Origin: Adiantum capillus-veneris
Taxonomy: Eukaryota > Streptophyta > Polypodiopsida > Polypodiales > Pteridaceae
Assembly (NCBI GenBank): GCA_014529385.2
Contig: CM043971.1
Location: 89,393,340-89,457,339, forward strand
Reading direction: 5' to 3'
Length of the DNA: 64,000 nt
The notes under the pieces were generated by a model, which saw only the letters and a program-made list of their open reading frames with translations, searched no databases and was not told the origin of the DNA. Position numbers and translations under genes: made by a program. Of the stretch, positions 12,117-23,165 are shown in pieces; the stretch's first letter is position 1; each line of letters begins with the position of its first letter.

Positions 12117-12118
<2 letters not shown>

Positions 12119-12184
12119 GAGCAAGCCTGAAGTGGACAGAGAGATAGAGCGAGAGAGAAGGAGATAGAGATACTAGACTCACCT

Positions 12185-12655
12185 TAGATACAATAGCCCA
12201 AGGGGGAGGCAAGTTCCTCAAGTAAATAGGGATGCGCGACCTATGAGGCCGAGTTATAATAAAAAATATGCTTTTGGAATTGCAATGGATACCCATGGAA
12301 TGTGGGGGTTGGCATTGTTGAACTAACAAGCAAATCTAATGTTGTACTTATTGTTGAAACTTGGGAGCATGATACACAAAGGATTAACAGCTTGGGGGAT
12401 TACAATGTACATTCATTGATGTGGTCAAAGAATCTCAAGCAACGAAGAGGGCAAGGAGGGGTAGCATGTATGGTTAAGAAAGGATTGGAAGATTTTGTAT
12501 CTATTGTAAAAGATGACAAGTACAAACGTTATGTATGGCTGAAAATTATGACACCAAAAAGAGCACCCATTTTTGTAGTCAGCTGCTACATTCCTCATCA
12601 TGATTCCCCCTTTCATGTTTACATGGATAGAGATCAGCCATTTTTTTATTTAGAT
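12185..12655 (+). pseudogene. LINE fragment A: end of ORF1 and endonuclease start
   Basis: Nearly the same as the main LINE from about 8574 to 9050: the same ORF1 terminus, WNCNGYPWN-type endonuclease start and the VETWEHDTQRIN segment, then KSNVVLIVETW-type and VWLKIMTPKRAPIFV blocks. It lacks the 20-bp duplication, so the endonuclease frame stays open from 12302 to 12676. It stops abruptly at about 12655 against an inverted RT fragment. Confidence 0.85.
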
Positions 12656-13170
12656 GTGCTTCATATGCAATTCTAGGAAGTCGATACAAAGGGCTATGTT
12701 GTGTCTTAAGCATGTACTCCACAACCCTTTGCATGCCCAAGACCTCAATGGGAAGCAATCCGGACTCAAGAAGTAAGAGCATGTAGGGTGTTCGTGTTTT
12801 AACTTGGAGAAAGTTGGTAAGAAAACGCTTTTGGACATTTTCAAACTCTTTCCAAGTAGACTTTCCAATGCTACCACCCCACACCTCCACTCCATAAAGA
12901 AGCACCGGTGTCACCAATGTGTCAAAGAGGTACTTTTTGAGAGCGCAACACTTGATCTCTCTAGCATTGCACATGTTCTTAAATGCATAGTAAGCCCTCT
13001 TTCCGGCTTCCAAGCGACGCATTGCACAGTCCTTCCATTTATGATTGGATGGAACCTCAAGGCCAAGGTACTTGAAGCTATCTACCACTTCAAGTTGCTC
13101 ATTGTTGTATACAATGCATGGATTTTCGTCGTTGAGGGTCTTTACAAGCATAACCTTGGATTTGGAGGGA
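12650..13170 (-). pseudogene. LINE fragment B: inverted RT C-terminal region
   Basis: The minus-strand translation (KSKVMLVKTLNDENP, then FKYLGLEVPSNHKW, YGVEVWGGSIGKSTW, NFLQVKTRTPYMLLLLESG) matches the main LINE ORF2 at about 10,900-11,400. It is open through this part, whereas the main copy has a stop at 11360. It meets fragment A tail to tail at about 12655. Its sense 5' end lies next to a (GA)n tract, which is (CT)n on the sense strand. Confidence 0.85.
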
Positions 13171-13186
13171 GATATATAGAGGAAGA

Positions 13187-13190
<4 letters not shown>

Positions 13191-13247
<57 letters not shown>

Positions 13248-13357
13248 GGAGAGGGATAGAGATAGAGATAGAGAGGTAGAGAGAGAAGGAGAAGTGGAGG
13301 GATATAGAGAGAGGGAAAAATAGGGAGAGATATAGATAGATATACAGAGAGAAAGAC

Positions 13358-13402
<45 letters not shown>
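13191..13402. repeat. Two (GA)n microsatellites
   Basis: Pure GA tracts lie at 13191-13242 and about 13363-13402, linked by degenerate GA/GATA-rich DNA. The long minus-strand frames across them are Ser/Leu repeat artefacts. Confidence 0.95.
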
Positions 13403-13406
<4 letters not shown>

Positions 13407-14500
13407 AGAGAGTAGGGAGAGGGATAGAGAAAGTGAGGATATGGGGATGGGAATAGTGAGAGAGGAGAGAGACAAAAGTGCAAATAGAGATTGTCGCTAA
13501 TATTATAGTAGCCAGAAAGTGCAAACAAGCTGGGACAATAAGCAGTGAGAACGAGAATGCTTCACATTGACCTGTGTTTCTCACACAAAACATCCCACAA
13601 AATCGTAGAGGTCTCCAAGCAACTATGGGAGTGGCCAGCTAGGTAGTCGAAGAACACGAGGGTGGGCTAGTGATTGAGGAGACACACATTCATAAGACAA
13701 TGTGGAAAATCCGTTGTATACCAAAGGTAAGCAGGGTTCAATGTCAAGGGTGGTTAAGATCTAGAGTTGATAAATGGGTGCGGGTGCTGTGGGACCATCC
13801 ATTTGGGGTATTCGGACATAGGAAAAAGGGGATGATAGTGTTCACGACAACGGTTCAAAGGCACAATTATTGTGATTCTGCAACAATATTGTGGATCACA
13901 CGTGAAAAATCTGTAACTTAATCACTCAATGCCCTGCAAGAGTCCCTAGTATATGACCAATGGAAAAGGGAACAAATATGACTGCTTGAGAGTTGCTAGA
14001 ATTGGAGACAGGAAGCTTCATAGTAAAGAAGATTGCAGCTAAGGAAACCAACAATGTGCGTTATCGATTTGGAGTATCAATTCAAGCCTCCAAGATAGTT
14101 GAATCGGCAATAACCATGGAAACACGGAATGTGCAGCACACGGTCATAAAGGCAAGCATGCATGAAAAATTCATGGTGGAGACATCTTCTTTGCAAGTCC
14201 GAGGTGAGAGGTATGAAGTTCATGTTGCAAGTAGCCTGATGTGTACATGTTGAGACTTTGCAGAACAAGTGGCACAAAGCAAACCATATATGGCTTGCAA
14301 ACATATTTACTACATCTTCCTTCGCTACTTTGGCTTGGATTTAAACCACAATATGTTTATCTATTAGAGCAAGCTCACAAATGAGGATCTATTTTGTGTG
14401 TTCAACTATTGTCATACAACATAAAATAGAATTGTAATTAGATTGTTTCGATCACATCCCCTAGTGCCCATATGTAATTGTATGGCACAAATTGTAACTG
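13403..14500. other. Unassigned stretch
   Basis: Only short open frames occur (13670-13921 and 13993-14253, plus). Neither has a motif I recognise. No repeat of another part of the window was noticed. Confidence 0.3.
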
Positions 14501-14730
14501 TTAATTTAATATTGAAATTCTTTTTGTGGGAATTCATGATTTGAGAGGGTGGCTTGTGTCTTCTTGTTCTTCTGCTATGTGTGAAATATATTTTTTGGTT
14601 AGTACATGCTAGATATTGATTTAATATTGTAATTCTTTTTGGAAAATTTTGTGATTTAATAACGTGGCGTGTATCTTCTTGTCCTTCCCCTATGTTTGAA
14701 GCATAATTTTTTTTTATGCACATGTTAGAT
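14501..14730. repeat. 115-bp tandem duplication
   Basis: Two diverged units (14501-14615, 14616-14730) share TTTAATATTG, AATTCTTTTTG, the words around GTATCTTCTTGT and the final ATGnTAGAT. It lies at the 3' side of the copia RT remnant. Confidence 0.75.
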
Positions 14731-14739
14731 TGGAGGTTC

Positions 14740-15590
14740 TATTGTGAAATGACAAAGAAAGCTCCCACCACAAAGCTATCTCCAACCAGGGTGTGGAAAG
14801 CTTTTTCTTTGTAAACACTACTCCAGTGAAAGGAGTAGAAAATCTCTCTCGAAAGCTTCCTCCAAAAGCTCTCTCCATTCCCATCCCATCAAACAAGTCT
14901 TCAACATCATGAAAGATAAGCTCCAAACCTATGTACATAGGAGTAGCAATGGGCTTGCAATCATCAAGGATGAATCTACACAACAATGGCTCAATGTACT
15001 TTGTTTGACAAAAAGGAAAGCCTCCATCAACATGCTTAAATTTTACACCCAAATGACAATGCAAGAGACCCAAATATAATATCTCAAAAGAGGCATTCAA
15101 ATTAACCTTAAATCAACAATACGTCCCTCATGTGGTCCAATTAACAACATATCATCAACATAAAGCACAATGATAAAAAAGGCATCATTCACATGCTTGA
15201 CATACAAGGTGCTCTCATTCTAAAACCATAAAGCACAATGATCAGAAATACATCATCCGTATGCCTGATATACAAAGTGTTGTCATTCTAAAACCATGTG
15301 CACCCAAGTTAGATCGAATCTTTCCATACCAAAGCACATGGAGCTTTCTTTAAACAACCATTCAAAATTGCAGTTTTCATGTCCAACTGTTTTACATTCC
15401 AACCATTATGAGCTACCAGTGCACAAATGCCATGAATGGTAGTCATATGATAAGCGGGAGCAAAAGTCTTTAAAAAAAGCCCTTCTCTTGATCATACCCT
15501 TTTGCCACAAGTTTACCTTTGTAGCGATCAACACTACCATCATGCTTTGCATTTTACCTTGAAATCTAACTAAGTAACAAGGCACTTTTT
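14740..15590 (-). pseudogene. Ty1/copia reverse transcriptase remnant
   Basis: In sense order on the minus strand: YKGKLVAKGYDQEKG, then TFAPAYHMTTIHGICALVAHNGW and KQLDMKTAILNG (copia RT fingers; read in parts), VLYVDDMLLIG at about 15123-15170 (the YVDD catalytic site), and FVPF-type and CHLGVKFKHVDGGF with DCKPIATPM from 15100 down. Frames change between blocks and stops occur, so it is inactive. A short duplication of the segment containing ACCATAAAGCACAATGAT at about 15150-15250 adds to the damage. No LTRs were defined. Confidence 0.8.
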
Positions 15591-15604
15591 TCTAGAAGGA
15601 AGTC

Positions 15605-15755
15605 ATTATTTTAGTCACGTTAAATCCCATTTGATTCCATAGAATTCCATTGGCGCTTATAAACATTGCATCATCTTTTTGGCACCCTAAGGTTTTAAGA
15701 TGAACCTTACACTAATTGTATTGACACCTTTATCGCACCTTTTTATATCTTATAG
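15605..15755. repeat. Diverged direct repeat, left copy
   Basis: About 150 bp matches 18695-18845 in the same orientation (shared words TTTTAGTC, AAATCCCA, GCATCATC/ACATCATC, CCCTAAGGT, ACTAATTG). The two copies bracket a decayed Ty3 pol and may be LTR relics. Confidence 0.6.
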
Positions 15756-15859
15756 ACTCTGAGATACATCTTATATCCATCTTCATAATCTTGGTGCTTC
15801 CACCCTTTTTATTTTCTTTCTTTGACTTCAAGGGCGAGGGAATTAGGTCCGTTTGCATT

Positions 15860-17760
15860 TAGCTAAGGATCTACTTTTAGCACATTGACACCCTTCCATA
15901 GTAGATGACCACTCTACTCGGTCCTTGGAAGGCAGGGCTATTGTAAGTGTGTCTAATCATTGTAGATAGCATGCCTTTCTATAGTAGATAGTACGGGTAC
16001 TCATTACTTGGGAGACATAGCTGCCACAATTGTGTCCTTTTTTTATGCACACTTTTGAACATTTGAAATGTAAATGAAGAGAATTTATACAAACAAGTCA
16101 AACAAAGGAAAACCTTTTCCTTTATTTTCCTTTCAACATTTACATCAATGATTACCTTTCATGCCATTCATTGTAAGAATTTACTAAGTCCGTTTAATCC
16201 TTCAACTATGGCTTAGCACCCATATAACAACTTTGAAATTCTTAAACTTAATCAAATACTTACCAAAAACCTTACTATTATGGAATGTTTTGTCTTCATT
16301 ATTGATGGAGGACACTTTCTGATAGAACTATCTCCTCCTTTCCTTTAAACTTAGGAGGAGCATCAGCTACTATTGGATATTGAGGGGCATCTCCCTAAAA
16401 ATCTTTTAGTAGACTTACATGAAAAAAAATGTATCTTTGCCAATGGCCAAACAACTTAAGCTTTCAAGCTATTGCATTTATTGAAACTTGAACCTGAAAG
16501 AGGGGCTATACTACCTTTTTTATGATTAAGCATACTATTTCAATGACCCCTGAGTTCCTCTACCAACTCTTGCTAATTGTGCATTCTAAAAGAAATCATC
16601 ATTTTCTTTGAATCCTGACATTGTACCTAAGCTTGTCAGCAACGATCTGTTGTTTTTGCTATGCAATTTTCATAGCTTTTTTTGTCTACACAAGTGGCTC
16701 ACATAGATCAAGACCAAGTTCATTGGTTTGTAAAGATATCCCCATGCATCTTCAAGATCAGCGGGACTTTTCATGTTGCCTTCAACATATTTTATTTTTT
16801 GGCACTACAACATTGAGACACAAAAAGTGTTCAATATTCATTTTCATTGTAAGCTATAAAATCATGTTTTGATACCATTCATGGTGACTTGGAATTCTAT
16901 ATACCCACCATAAGGTCAAGCATATGATTCATACATAGCCTTCTATTGTAAAGTGTAAGTTATACGTAACCGTTCCATAAACAAGATAACAATCTTGCAA
17001 CATAAATGGTTCTTCTTTTCATGTTGAAGCTATGGAAAACATATCGAGACTAAAATATGTTGTATACTCATCTACCATAGTGGTAAGATCATTGTGGTAT
17101 GTGATGGAGATAGCATTAAACCATGGTCTATGTGAGAGTGCATCAACTATAGAATAGTGTTTGTCAACTATATAAAAATAATTACAAAAAAGTCCCACCT
17201 CATTTTCTTGTTGGATAAGTTTTCTTAAGTCATATTAAAAAAAACACCATGCGAAGTCTCCATGCTTCCATGTCTATAAGGCACAAACAATTAGTTTAAA
17301 GCTTTTTTCATAGATGCTTAGAGTCAGCTATTCTAACATAGGCATCAACTTTCATATGCAATGGTATGCCATTCTTGGAGTAATGAACTATATAAAAATA
17401 ATTACAAAAAATCCCCACCTCATTTTCTTGTTGCATAAGTTTTCTTAAGTCATATTTAGAAAAGCGCCTAGTGAAGTCTCCATACTTCCATGTCAATAAG
17501 GCACAAACAATTAGTTAAAATCTCTTTTTCATAGATGCTTAGAGTCATCTATTCTAACATAGGCTCGGCTTTCATATGCAATGGTATGCCATTCTTGGAG
17601 TAAAAAGACTCCTAAGCAATCATGCCATACATAATAATAAACTTCAAATTGCTTGTGAGATCCATTAGCACAAAGACTGGTTAAAGCGTAAGTTTCCATT
17701 TTAGTATAGTGAACGGTTCTTTCTCTTTGATTAAGAGTCTCAAATATTCTTCTTCAAGAA
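15860..17760 (-). pseudogene. Ty3/gypsy chromovirus RNase H and downstream remnant
   Basis: The minus-strand translation aligns by eye with the better copy at 59.0-61.7 kb: the SKPFEVQCDACGDCLG region at about 17.6-17.7 kb, IYEKE and KMRW of RNase H, a decayed version of AGKHNQVADALSQRP, then HNDL and a KEEPFMLQD block at about 17.1-16.9 kb. Near 15.9-16.05 kb the 3' untranslated words GCAGCTATGTCTCCCA also match (61.59 kb). Integrase is missing or unrecognisable. Many stops occur. RNase H removes the RNA template during reverse transcription; this copy cannot. Confidence 0.65.
17166..17605. repeat. 220-bp tandem duplication within the Ty3 RNase H remnant
   Basis: Units 17166-17385 and 17386-17605 are about 85-90% alike by eye (both start AACTATATAAAAATAATTAC and end ATTCTTGGAGTAA). 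They duplicate the part of RNase H around IYEKE to KMRW. Confidence 0.9.
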
Positions 17761-18218
17761 TCAAGAAATGATTCTTTAAAATTTCACGCACCTTTGGTTG
17801 AAGTTCTATTGTTGATTTACAAACTCAACTCTTTGATGCTTAATCTTAGAACAATTTCCTTCTTTGAAAAGAGGGAAATAACCTTGAGTTCTAAAAAAAT
17901 TGAATCTTGCAATTGATTAATGTGAATATTGTTGCCTAATTAGTTTATTTATTGGAGGTGAAGATAGTCTAGATAAATGGAAATTAACATTGACACAACG
18001 TAGAGGGCTGGATTTCATAGGGCCGATCCCCCCTCAAAAGGACTTCCATATGAATAGAGAAAGTATAACTGTGTGCAAAAATAAACCATGAATTTGTCAA
18101 GCTCTTGGTAATTTCAATGCTTTGTGAAGACTTAGAACTTCACAAAATAGGGAATTAGAAGCTTTATTTTGTCCAATCTTCTCCTAAAATACATAGTAGC
18201 TATGGAGATCTTTTGGGC

Positions 18219-18227
18219 GGGGGGGGG

Positions 18228-18271
<44 letters not shown>
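18219..18271. repeat. G12 homopolymer followed by (AG)n
   Basis: A run of 12 G (18219-18230) abuts a pure AG tract to about 18271. Confidence 0.95.
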
Positions 18272-18273
<2 letters not shown>

Positions 18274-18694
18274 GAGCTTTTCAAGAGGGAGAAGCCTTGC
18301 CTTGAAAGATACAATTATCCTCTTCTACAAGAGTAATTTGCATATTTTGGCCTCTTCCGCTCCTCTAATCAAAAAATGCTCAACAACAAAATTGTAGATC
18401 TCATAATTTTTGGGCCAAGTGAAGGGATATATGTAGAGATCATCTCTCTATCATATGAGATATTTTGAAAATAGTATTATTAGGTCTTTTTTTGTAGCTA
18501 AGCCACTTTTGGACCTTTCCTTGACAACTTTACACAATACTTTCCTCTTGATAAGTATCCACCACTCCTAATTTAGTAGGTCTGTATGAATGTATAATTA
18601 GGGGTCCTCAAGCCATGTTCAAGCTAGCATATATCTCTCTTTTAGCTGGCATTCCTGCATATTTTTGGAGGCATTCAGGACACAATTTTAATTC

Positions 18695-18845
18695 ATTTTA
18701 GTCGTGTAAAATCCCACTTGATCCTTAAGAGAATTTCATTGGGACTTCTAAATGTTACATCATCCTTTTGTCACCCCCCTAAGGTCATGAGATACACCTT
18801 GAACTAATTGCATTGAAAACTTTGAAGGTTGTTTCACCTTTTTGA
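18695..18845. repeat. Diverged direct repeat, right copy
   Basis: Partner of 15605-15755; same orientation, about 3.1 kb apart. Confidence 0.6.
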
Positions 18846-19442
18846 CATGCTAAGGCCCTGCAGCGCGTCATTAAGTTTACTGTTTGTCAGCCTAAAGGTG
18901 GATGCAAAATTTTGATAAGAATCTAACAAAGCTTCAAGAATTGTTTGCATGAGGACTATCAAGAATGAGCCCAACAATGGCAATTAACTACTCACAAAAT
19001 ATTTGATCCCCTCAAGAAAGACATGTTCATGCATAAACTTGGACTCTAGCTCCTTCCACAAGTAAGCAATTTTTGCCAAATTTGAACATGCGTATAGAAA
19101 ATCTAGTCTATACCATGCCTATTTTAATGTTCATGCTAAATGAATGTGTGGAGTATGGAATGATGCAATCAATGTATGAGATTCGCCATCCTTAGCATCC
19201 CAATATGCTTGGTTAGTAGCAGGCAAAACAACACTAGCAACAAAACTACTAGGAACTCCATCATCATCATCCACAGAACTTGTAGCCACAAAACTTGGTC
19301 TTATGTCACGACTTTGCAAAATGTTCCAAACACTGTTTGCAACAAGCACATGGTGCATCATGTATGCCCAAAGTGACTAGTTATCCCCATTCAATTCTTC
19401 CTTAGCATACAAATGAAAAAAAATATCATTATTGTCAGCCAT
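18840..19442 (-). pseudogene. Ty1/copia gag remnant
   Basis: An ATG at 19442 (minus) opens MADNNDIFFHLYAKEELNGD, a stop, then SLWAYMMHHVLVANSVWNI. This is the copia gag pattern L-x-G-x-NY-x2-W-x3-M-x3-L-x4-W. An Asp-rich linker, a WDAKDGESHTLIASF block (family: A-x-W-x2-KD-x-A) and a YQNF-type block with more stops follow. Copia gag forms the cytoplasmic particle. A leader and PBS lie upstream in the sense direction at 19.45-19.75 kb. Confidence 0.65.
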
Positions 19443-19749
19443 GGATGATGATTGCACTTGATGGAAAGATTGCCTATGTAGGGAAAAAACTGCACGATAC
19501 TAACATGTGCTATATAGCACAACCCATAGTAGTACACAAAGTGCTTGTTTTGCATAAATGTACGCTATCAAAAAACCTACAAAAAGGGACAAAATTGCAT
19601 TTATAGTACCATCAATAGTGGGAAATGGAGGTTGAATTGAACCCAAAGGTTATGTTGCCTTGCAAACACTCACAAAAGATCACATCATTAGAGAACGTGA
19701 GTCAGAAGGGTGCCGACGATGCTATCGTGAATTTGGTTTTGATACCAAT
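19443..19749 (-). other. Copia leader with tRNA-iMet-type PBS
   Basis: The stretch 19484-19660 is homologous to 22790-23010 (shared GTGCTATATAGCACAA, GACAAAATTGC, GGAAATGGAGG). At 19738-19747 the minus strand reads TGGTATCAAA, a worn form of TGGTATCAGA, next to TGTTGG at 19750, the usual copia LTR start seen from the minus strand. Confidence 0.6.
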
Positions 19750-19757
19750 TGTTGGTA

Positions 19758-20900
19758 AATACAATTGTTGATGCACTTTATGTACATGGGATAAAAAAGA
19801 ACCCTTTGTCTGTATCGGCACTTGATAGTCTTGGTTTTGTTGTGAAATTTGTAGTTGACATATGTACATTCATGATCTCAATTTTGATGACAAAATTACT
19901 GCGACTGGCATTTTGTGTCGTGGGTTGTATAAGCTCACTTTGTATGACAAGTGTGGGCAAAATTTTGCAAATGCAATTGTGCATTCAAAGACCGTTTCAG
20001 ATGCGAAACTTTGGCATGCACATTTTGAGCATTTGATTTTTTCCAATTTTTTGCATTTGCAAAAATATGATATGGTTGCTTCTTTGCCGCCTCTTGAAGC
20101 ACCTTTGAAGCATGTTTGTGAAGTTTGTATTTTGGGAAGGATGTAGCGTTAGGATTTTCCAAAGGATGGTTTAGTAAGGGCTACATGCAGGTTGTAACTT
20201 GTGCATGATGATGTTTGTGGGCCTATGCAAACTCCATCCTTAGACAATTACTTGTACTTCCTAACTTTCAGTGATGATTACTCCAAGCATGCATGGGTAT
20301 ATCCACTTAAAGCTAAGTCCAAAGTGTTCATGTGCTTCAAGCAATTTCTGGCTATGGCTGAAAATGTCTCTAAATGTACTATGGGCACCCTCCGTTTAGA
20401 TCAAGGGCGGGTATATATGTTTCATGAGTTTAATGCATTTCTGGCTAGTCATGGGATAAAACACCAATGTACAGTTCCATATACATCTCAGCAAAATGGT
20501 GTCGCTGAAAGGAAAACAGGTCGCTTACAAAGATGGCATGATGTATGGTCAAGAGTCAAGCTTTGCCACATTTGTTTTGGCTTGAGCCTATCATGTGTGC
20601 TAATTATATACTTAATAGGTGTCCTACAAGATCTTTCTAGTCTATGGCTCCTTATGAAGTATGTCATGATAAAAAGCAATCTATTGATCACATGCACATA
20701 TTTGCTTGTTTAGCTGATGCTTTGGTGCCACAAACGCAATGCAAAAAATCGGATGATAAGTGTAATTAATGCATTTTTGTTGGTTACAATACTGAAAGCG
20801 ATTGTATCAACAAGCAAGATGAGAGGTCTCTCATTAATCATATTGAACCTTTTGGTCCTCCCACGGACAATGTTGAAATCAGATTCTCCAGGAGAAGAAG
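19758..20900 (+). pseudogene. Ty1/copia integrase remnant, plus strand
   Basis: It reads VDALYVHGIKKNPLSVSALD, then the GAG-pre-integrase zinc region (LWHAHFEHL...VCEVCILGRM), then the integrase core: VCGPMQTPSLDNYLYFLTFSDDYS (read in parts), LRLDQGR (second Asp), and HQCTVPYTSQQNGVAERK with the catalytic Glu. Frame-shifted blocks ILNRCPTRS, APYEVCHDKKQSIDHMHIF and CIFVGYNTESD follow to about 20.87 kb. Stops at 20144 and 20195 and frame changes make it inactive. The nearest relative here is the minus-strand copy at 63.3-64.0 kb. It begins only about 10 bp after the LTR start of the inverted copia fragment. Confidence 0.85.
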
Positions 20901-22239
20901 TAGGAGCACCAGGATAATCAGAGGGAAGAGACTCACCTTCTCCACATTTAATATTTCATTTTCAAAGATAGGAGGAGGAATCTCTTCAACGTCTCCTACC
21001 ACTTTCCGAGTCATTTTCATCATTGTCTCCACTTCCATCTGAATTTCAAAAAGTTGAATTGTCTTTCAATCCACCTTCCATATTGTAGAGATTGTCTTGA
21101 AACTCGACAAAATCTTGACGAAACGTCTAGCAAAAAAATTAGAAAATACTGAGAAGAATGACAAGAAATGCAACTTTGCACAACTTCAAAAGTCATTTTG
21201 AAAAAGCTTTGCAATCAAAAAATAAAGAGCAAGTGTAGTCATGAGCCAATTTCTTTAATTTTAAAAGACATGTGCTTCACACTGGTATTCTAGAATTACA
21301 AGTGATTGGCACTTGCTTCTAGTGTGCAATAAATTTGTATTCTAAAATACAACTCTGGAGCACTTGTATTCCAGAATACAAGTGTAAAGCACTTATCTTT
21401 TAAAATATAATTATAGAGCACCTGGTTTCCAAAAAACTAGTAGCACGCAACTCTATTTTATACACACATGAAACTAGCACTTGTTTTCAAGAACACAAAC
21501 TTCAAACACAATTGAAAAAAGATTAGGTCCACTCACTTGTTTCTGGTAAGCATGGCATCTTTGAATCGTCCTCTCAAGAAGTTCGATACACTTTTTCTAA
21601 CTTGGAATCCTTGCATGTAAGTTTGAAAGCATATTTCTTCTCATTGTCATTCACAAAATTGTTTTTCTTTTCCTTCTATAAGACAATAAACGATACCTTG
21701 TGCTTTTTCTTTTGAACAAGGCGACCTACCACTTTGAAAACACTTTCCTCATTGATGGGGCTTTATCATCAACGACACAAAGAAATGGAGAAAAATGTTC
21801 AACAATATTTCTGATTTTGCCCAAAATCACCGACTCAAATTGACCAAGTATGACCTTCACACTTCTTGTGTCGTGCATGGTTCCAAAGGATTTGAACATC
21901 ATGTGTTGATGGGTTTTTTTGTTTATGAGAGGTACCAAGTGCACCTCCAGGAGGAATGATGGCTCTCTTTAAAGGCACCATTGGTAAAGTCTCATCGATA
22001 CTTTCAGAGCGTGTTTTGGAAAATGATGAGCAACTAACAATTTTCAACAAGGAGCACCACTTCCACAAGGGGGAGGAGGTAGAAGAAGGTGTCTTCTAGA
22101 ATATGCTCTAGCTATTGACACACGTACCCTAGGTGCTTGAAAGTGAGAGTTGATGGAAGTAGGTATACTACGAGAGGGAGCGAGTGAACCTGTACAACCT
22201 GACCCAATTGGAGTAGTTGGAGAGATGAAGGCTACTGTA
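20901..22239. other. Unassigned copia-flanking stretch with short inverted repeats
   Basis: No coding domain was recognised. About 21270-21430 holds degenerate short repeats with GTATTC/GAATAC words, including the inverted pair ACTTGTATTC-CA-GAATACAAGT near 21364-21385. Part of this may be downstream sequence of the plus-strand copia element. Confidence 0.35.
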
Positions 22240-22690
22240 CTCTATTATTTTTTCCAGTTAGTGTAAATCTTGAATGTGTAAATCTTGAATCCAGAGTAGA
22301 GGATCTATTCTATGAGTTGTAATTTTTTCATGATATTTGTAAAGGCCCATGCGAGCCTGGCCATGGCCATTTAAAAAGCCCTAGGTATAAAAGATGAGAA
22401 CTTTAGTATGAAAGGGAGGCTTATTTTTTGAGAACGAAAGGAGCTCTGTATATGTGCACTCAATCAACCAAGCAGCTCTAACTTGTAATCGACTTTTCTA
22501 ATGATTAGGTAATCCTATTTTGATTCCAAAACTTGTATTGTGAGTCTTGTCTCTTGTATTTTCATTTGAGTGTAAACTTCGTCAATTCTGTTGAAGTTTG
22601 TTGCAAAGTGTTTGTTAGCTTTATCTCCAGATTTGAGTGCTTAAAACTCTATTTTACATCGTTTTGATGATACGAGAGTGATACTAAACT
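22240..22690 (+). repeat. Possible LTR with TATA box
   Basis: TATAAAAG at 22386-22393 is followed by a purine-rich stretch and a CT/TTG-rich region, in the style of a plant copia LTR. It lies downstream of the plus-strand copia integrase and could be its 3' LTR. No matching partner or TG...CA ends were established. Confidence 0.3.
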
Positions 22691-23010
22691 TAAGGAAGAC
22701 CTATTTGAATGCTTCTTTTGTAGTTTTCCAACCTGTCCTCAATAGCAAACATCTTGAACACATCCGTGTTGTTTTCATCCATGCTAAATGCTGCACCTGA
22801 TGTGAAAACTGCCCGAAAATAGGAGAAACGAAGCGGGAACAACACGTGCTATATAGCACAAACTTTAGAAGACTGTAAGTCACCTGTTGTGCAAAAAACG
22901 GCACTGACAAAAATTCTCCACAAAATGACAAAATTGCCTGTGCAGACCTGCTTGTAGTGGAAATGGAGGCCGAAATGAGCCCAAATCATAAATCTGAGCA
23001 AACTAAGCTC
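22691..23010 (-). pseudogene. Copia gag start and leader, second copy
   Basis: An ATG at 22782 (minus) opens MDENNTDVFKMFAIEDRLEN. The upstream leader (22790-23010) is homologous to the leader of the copia gag remnant at 19484-19660. Only about 30 codons are recognisable. Confidence 0.5.
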
Positions 23011-23099
23011 TACGAGCTTACCCAAAATATTTGTCGAAGGATGTCATATTGTCTAGGTACAAAAAAATATTTCTTTTAGGTTTTTTTCTTCATCCTTTC

Positions 23100-23102
<3 letters not shown>

Positions 23103-23135
<33 letters not shown>

Positions 23136-23165
23136 ACACACACATGCGCACACACACACACACAC
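23103..23165. repeat. (CT)n then (CA)n microsatellite
   Basis: A CT tract to about 23134 is followed by imperfect CA repeats. Confidence 0.9.

Noticed and set aside
12185-13170. Twin-priming 5' inversion of a LINE
   Set aside because: Orientation order is sense-upstream then antisense-downstream, which is not a twin-priming product on either strand.
12579-13593. Long minus-strand ORFs rich in Ser/Leu
   Set aside because: The Ser/Leu part is translation of (GA)n/(CT)n microsatellite; only the LINE RT portion of the first frame is real. The same applies to frames at 6928-7161, 50404-50748 and 57813-58364.
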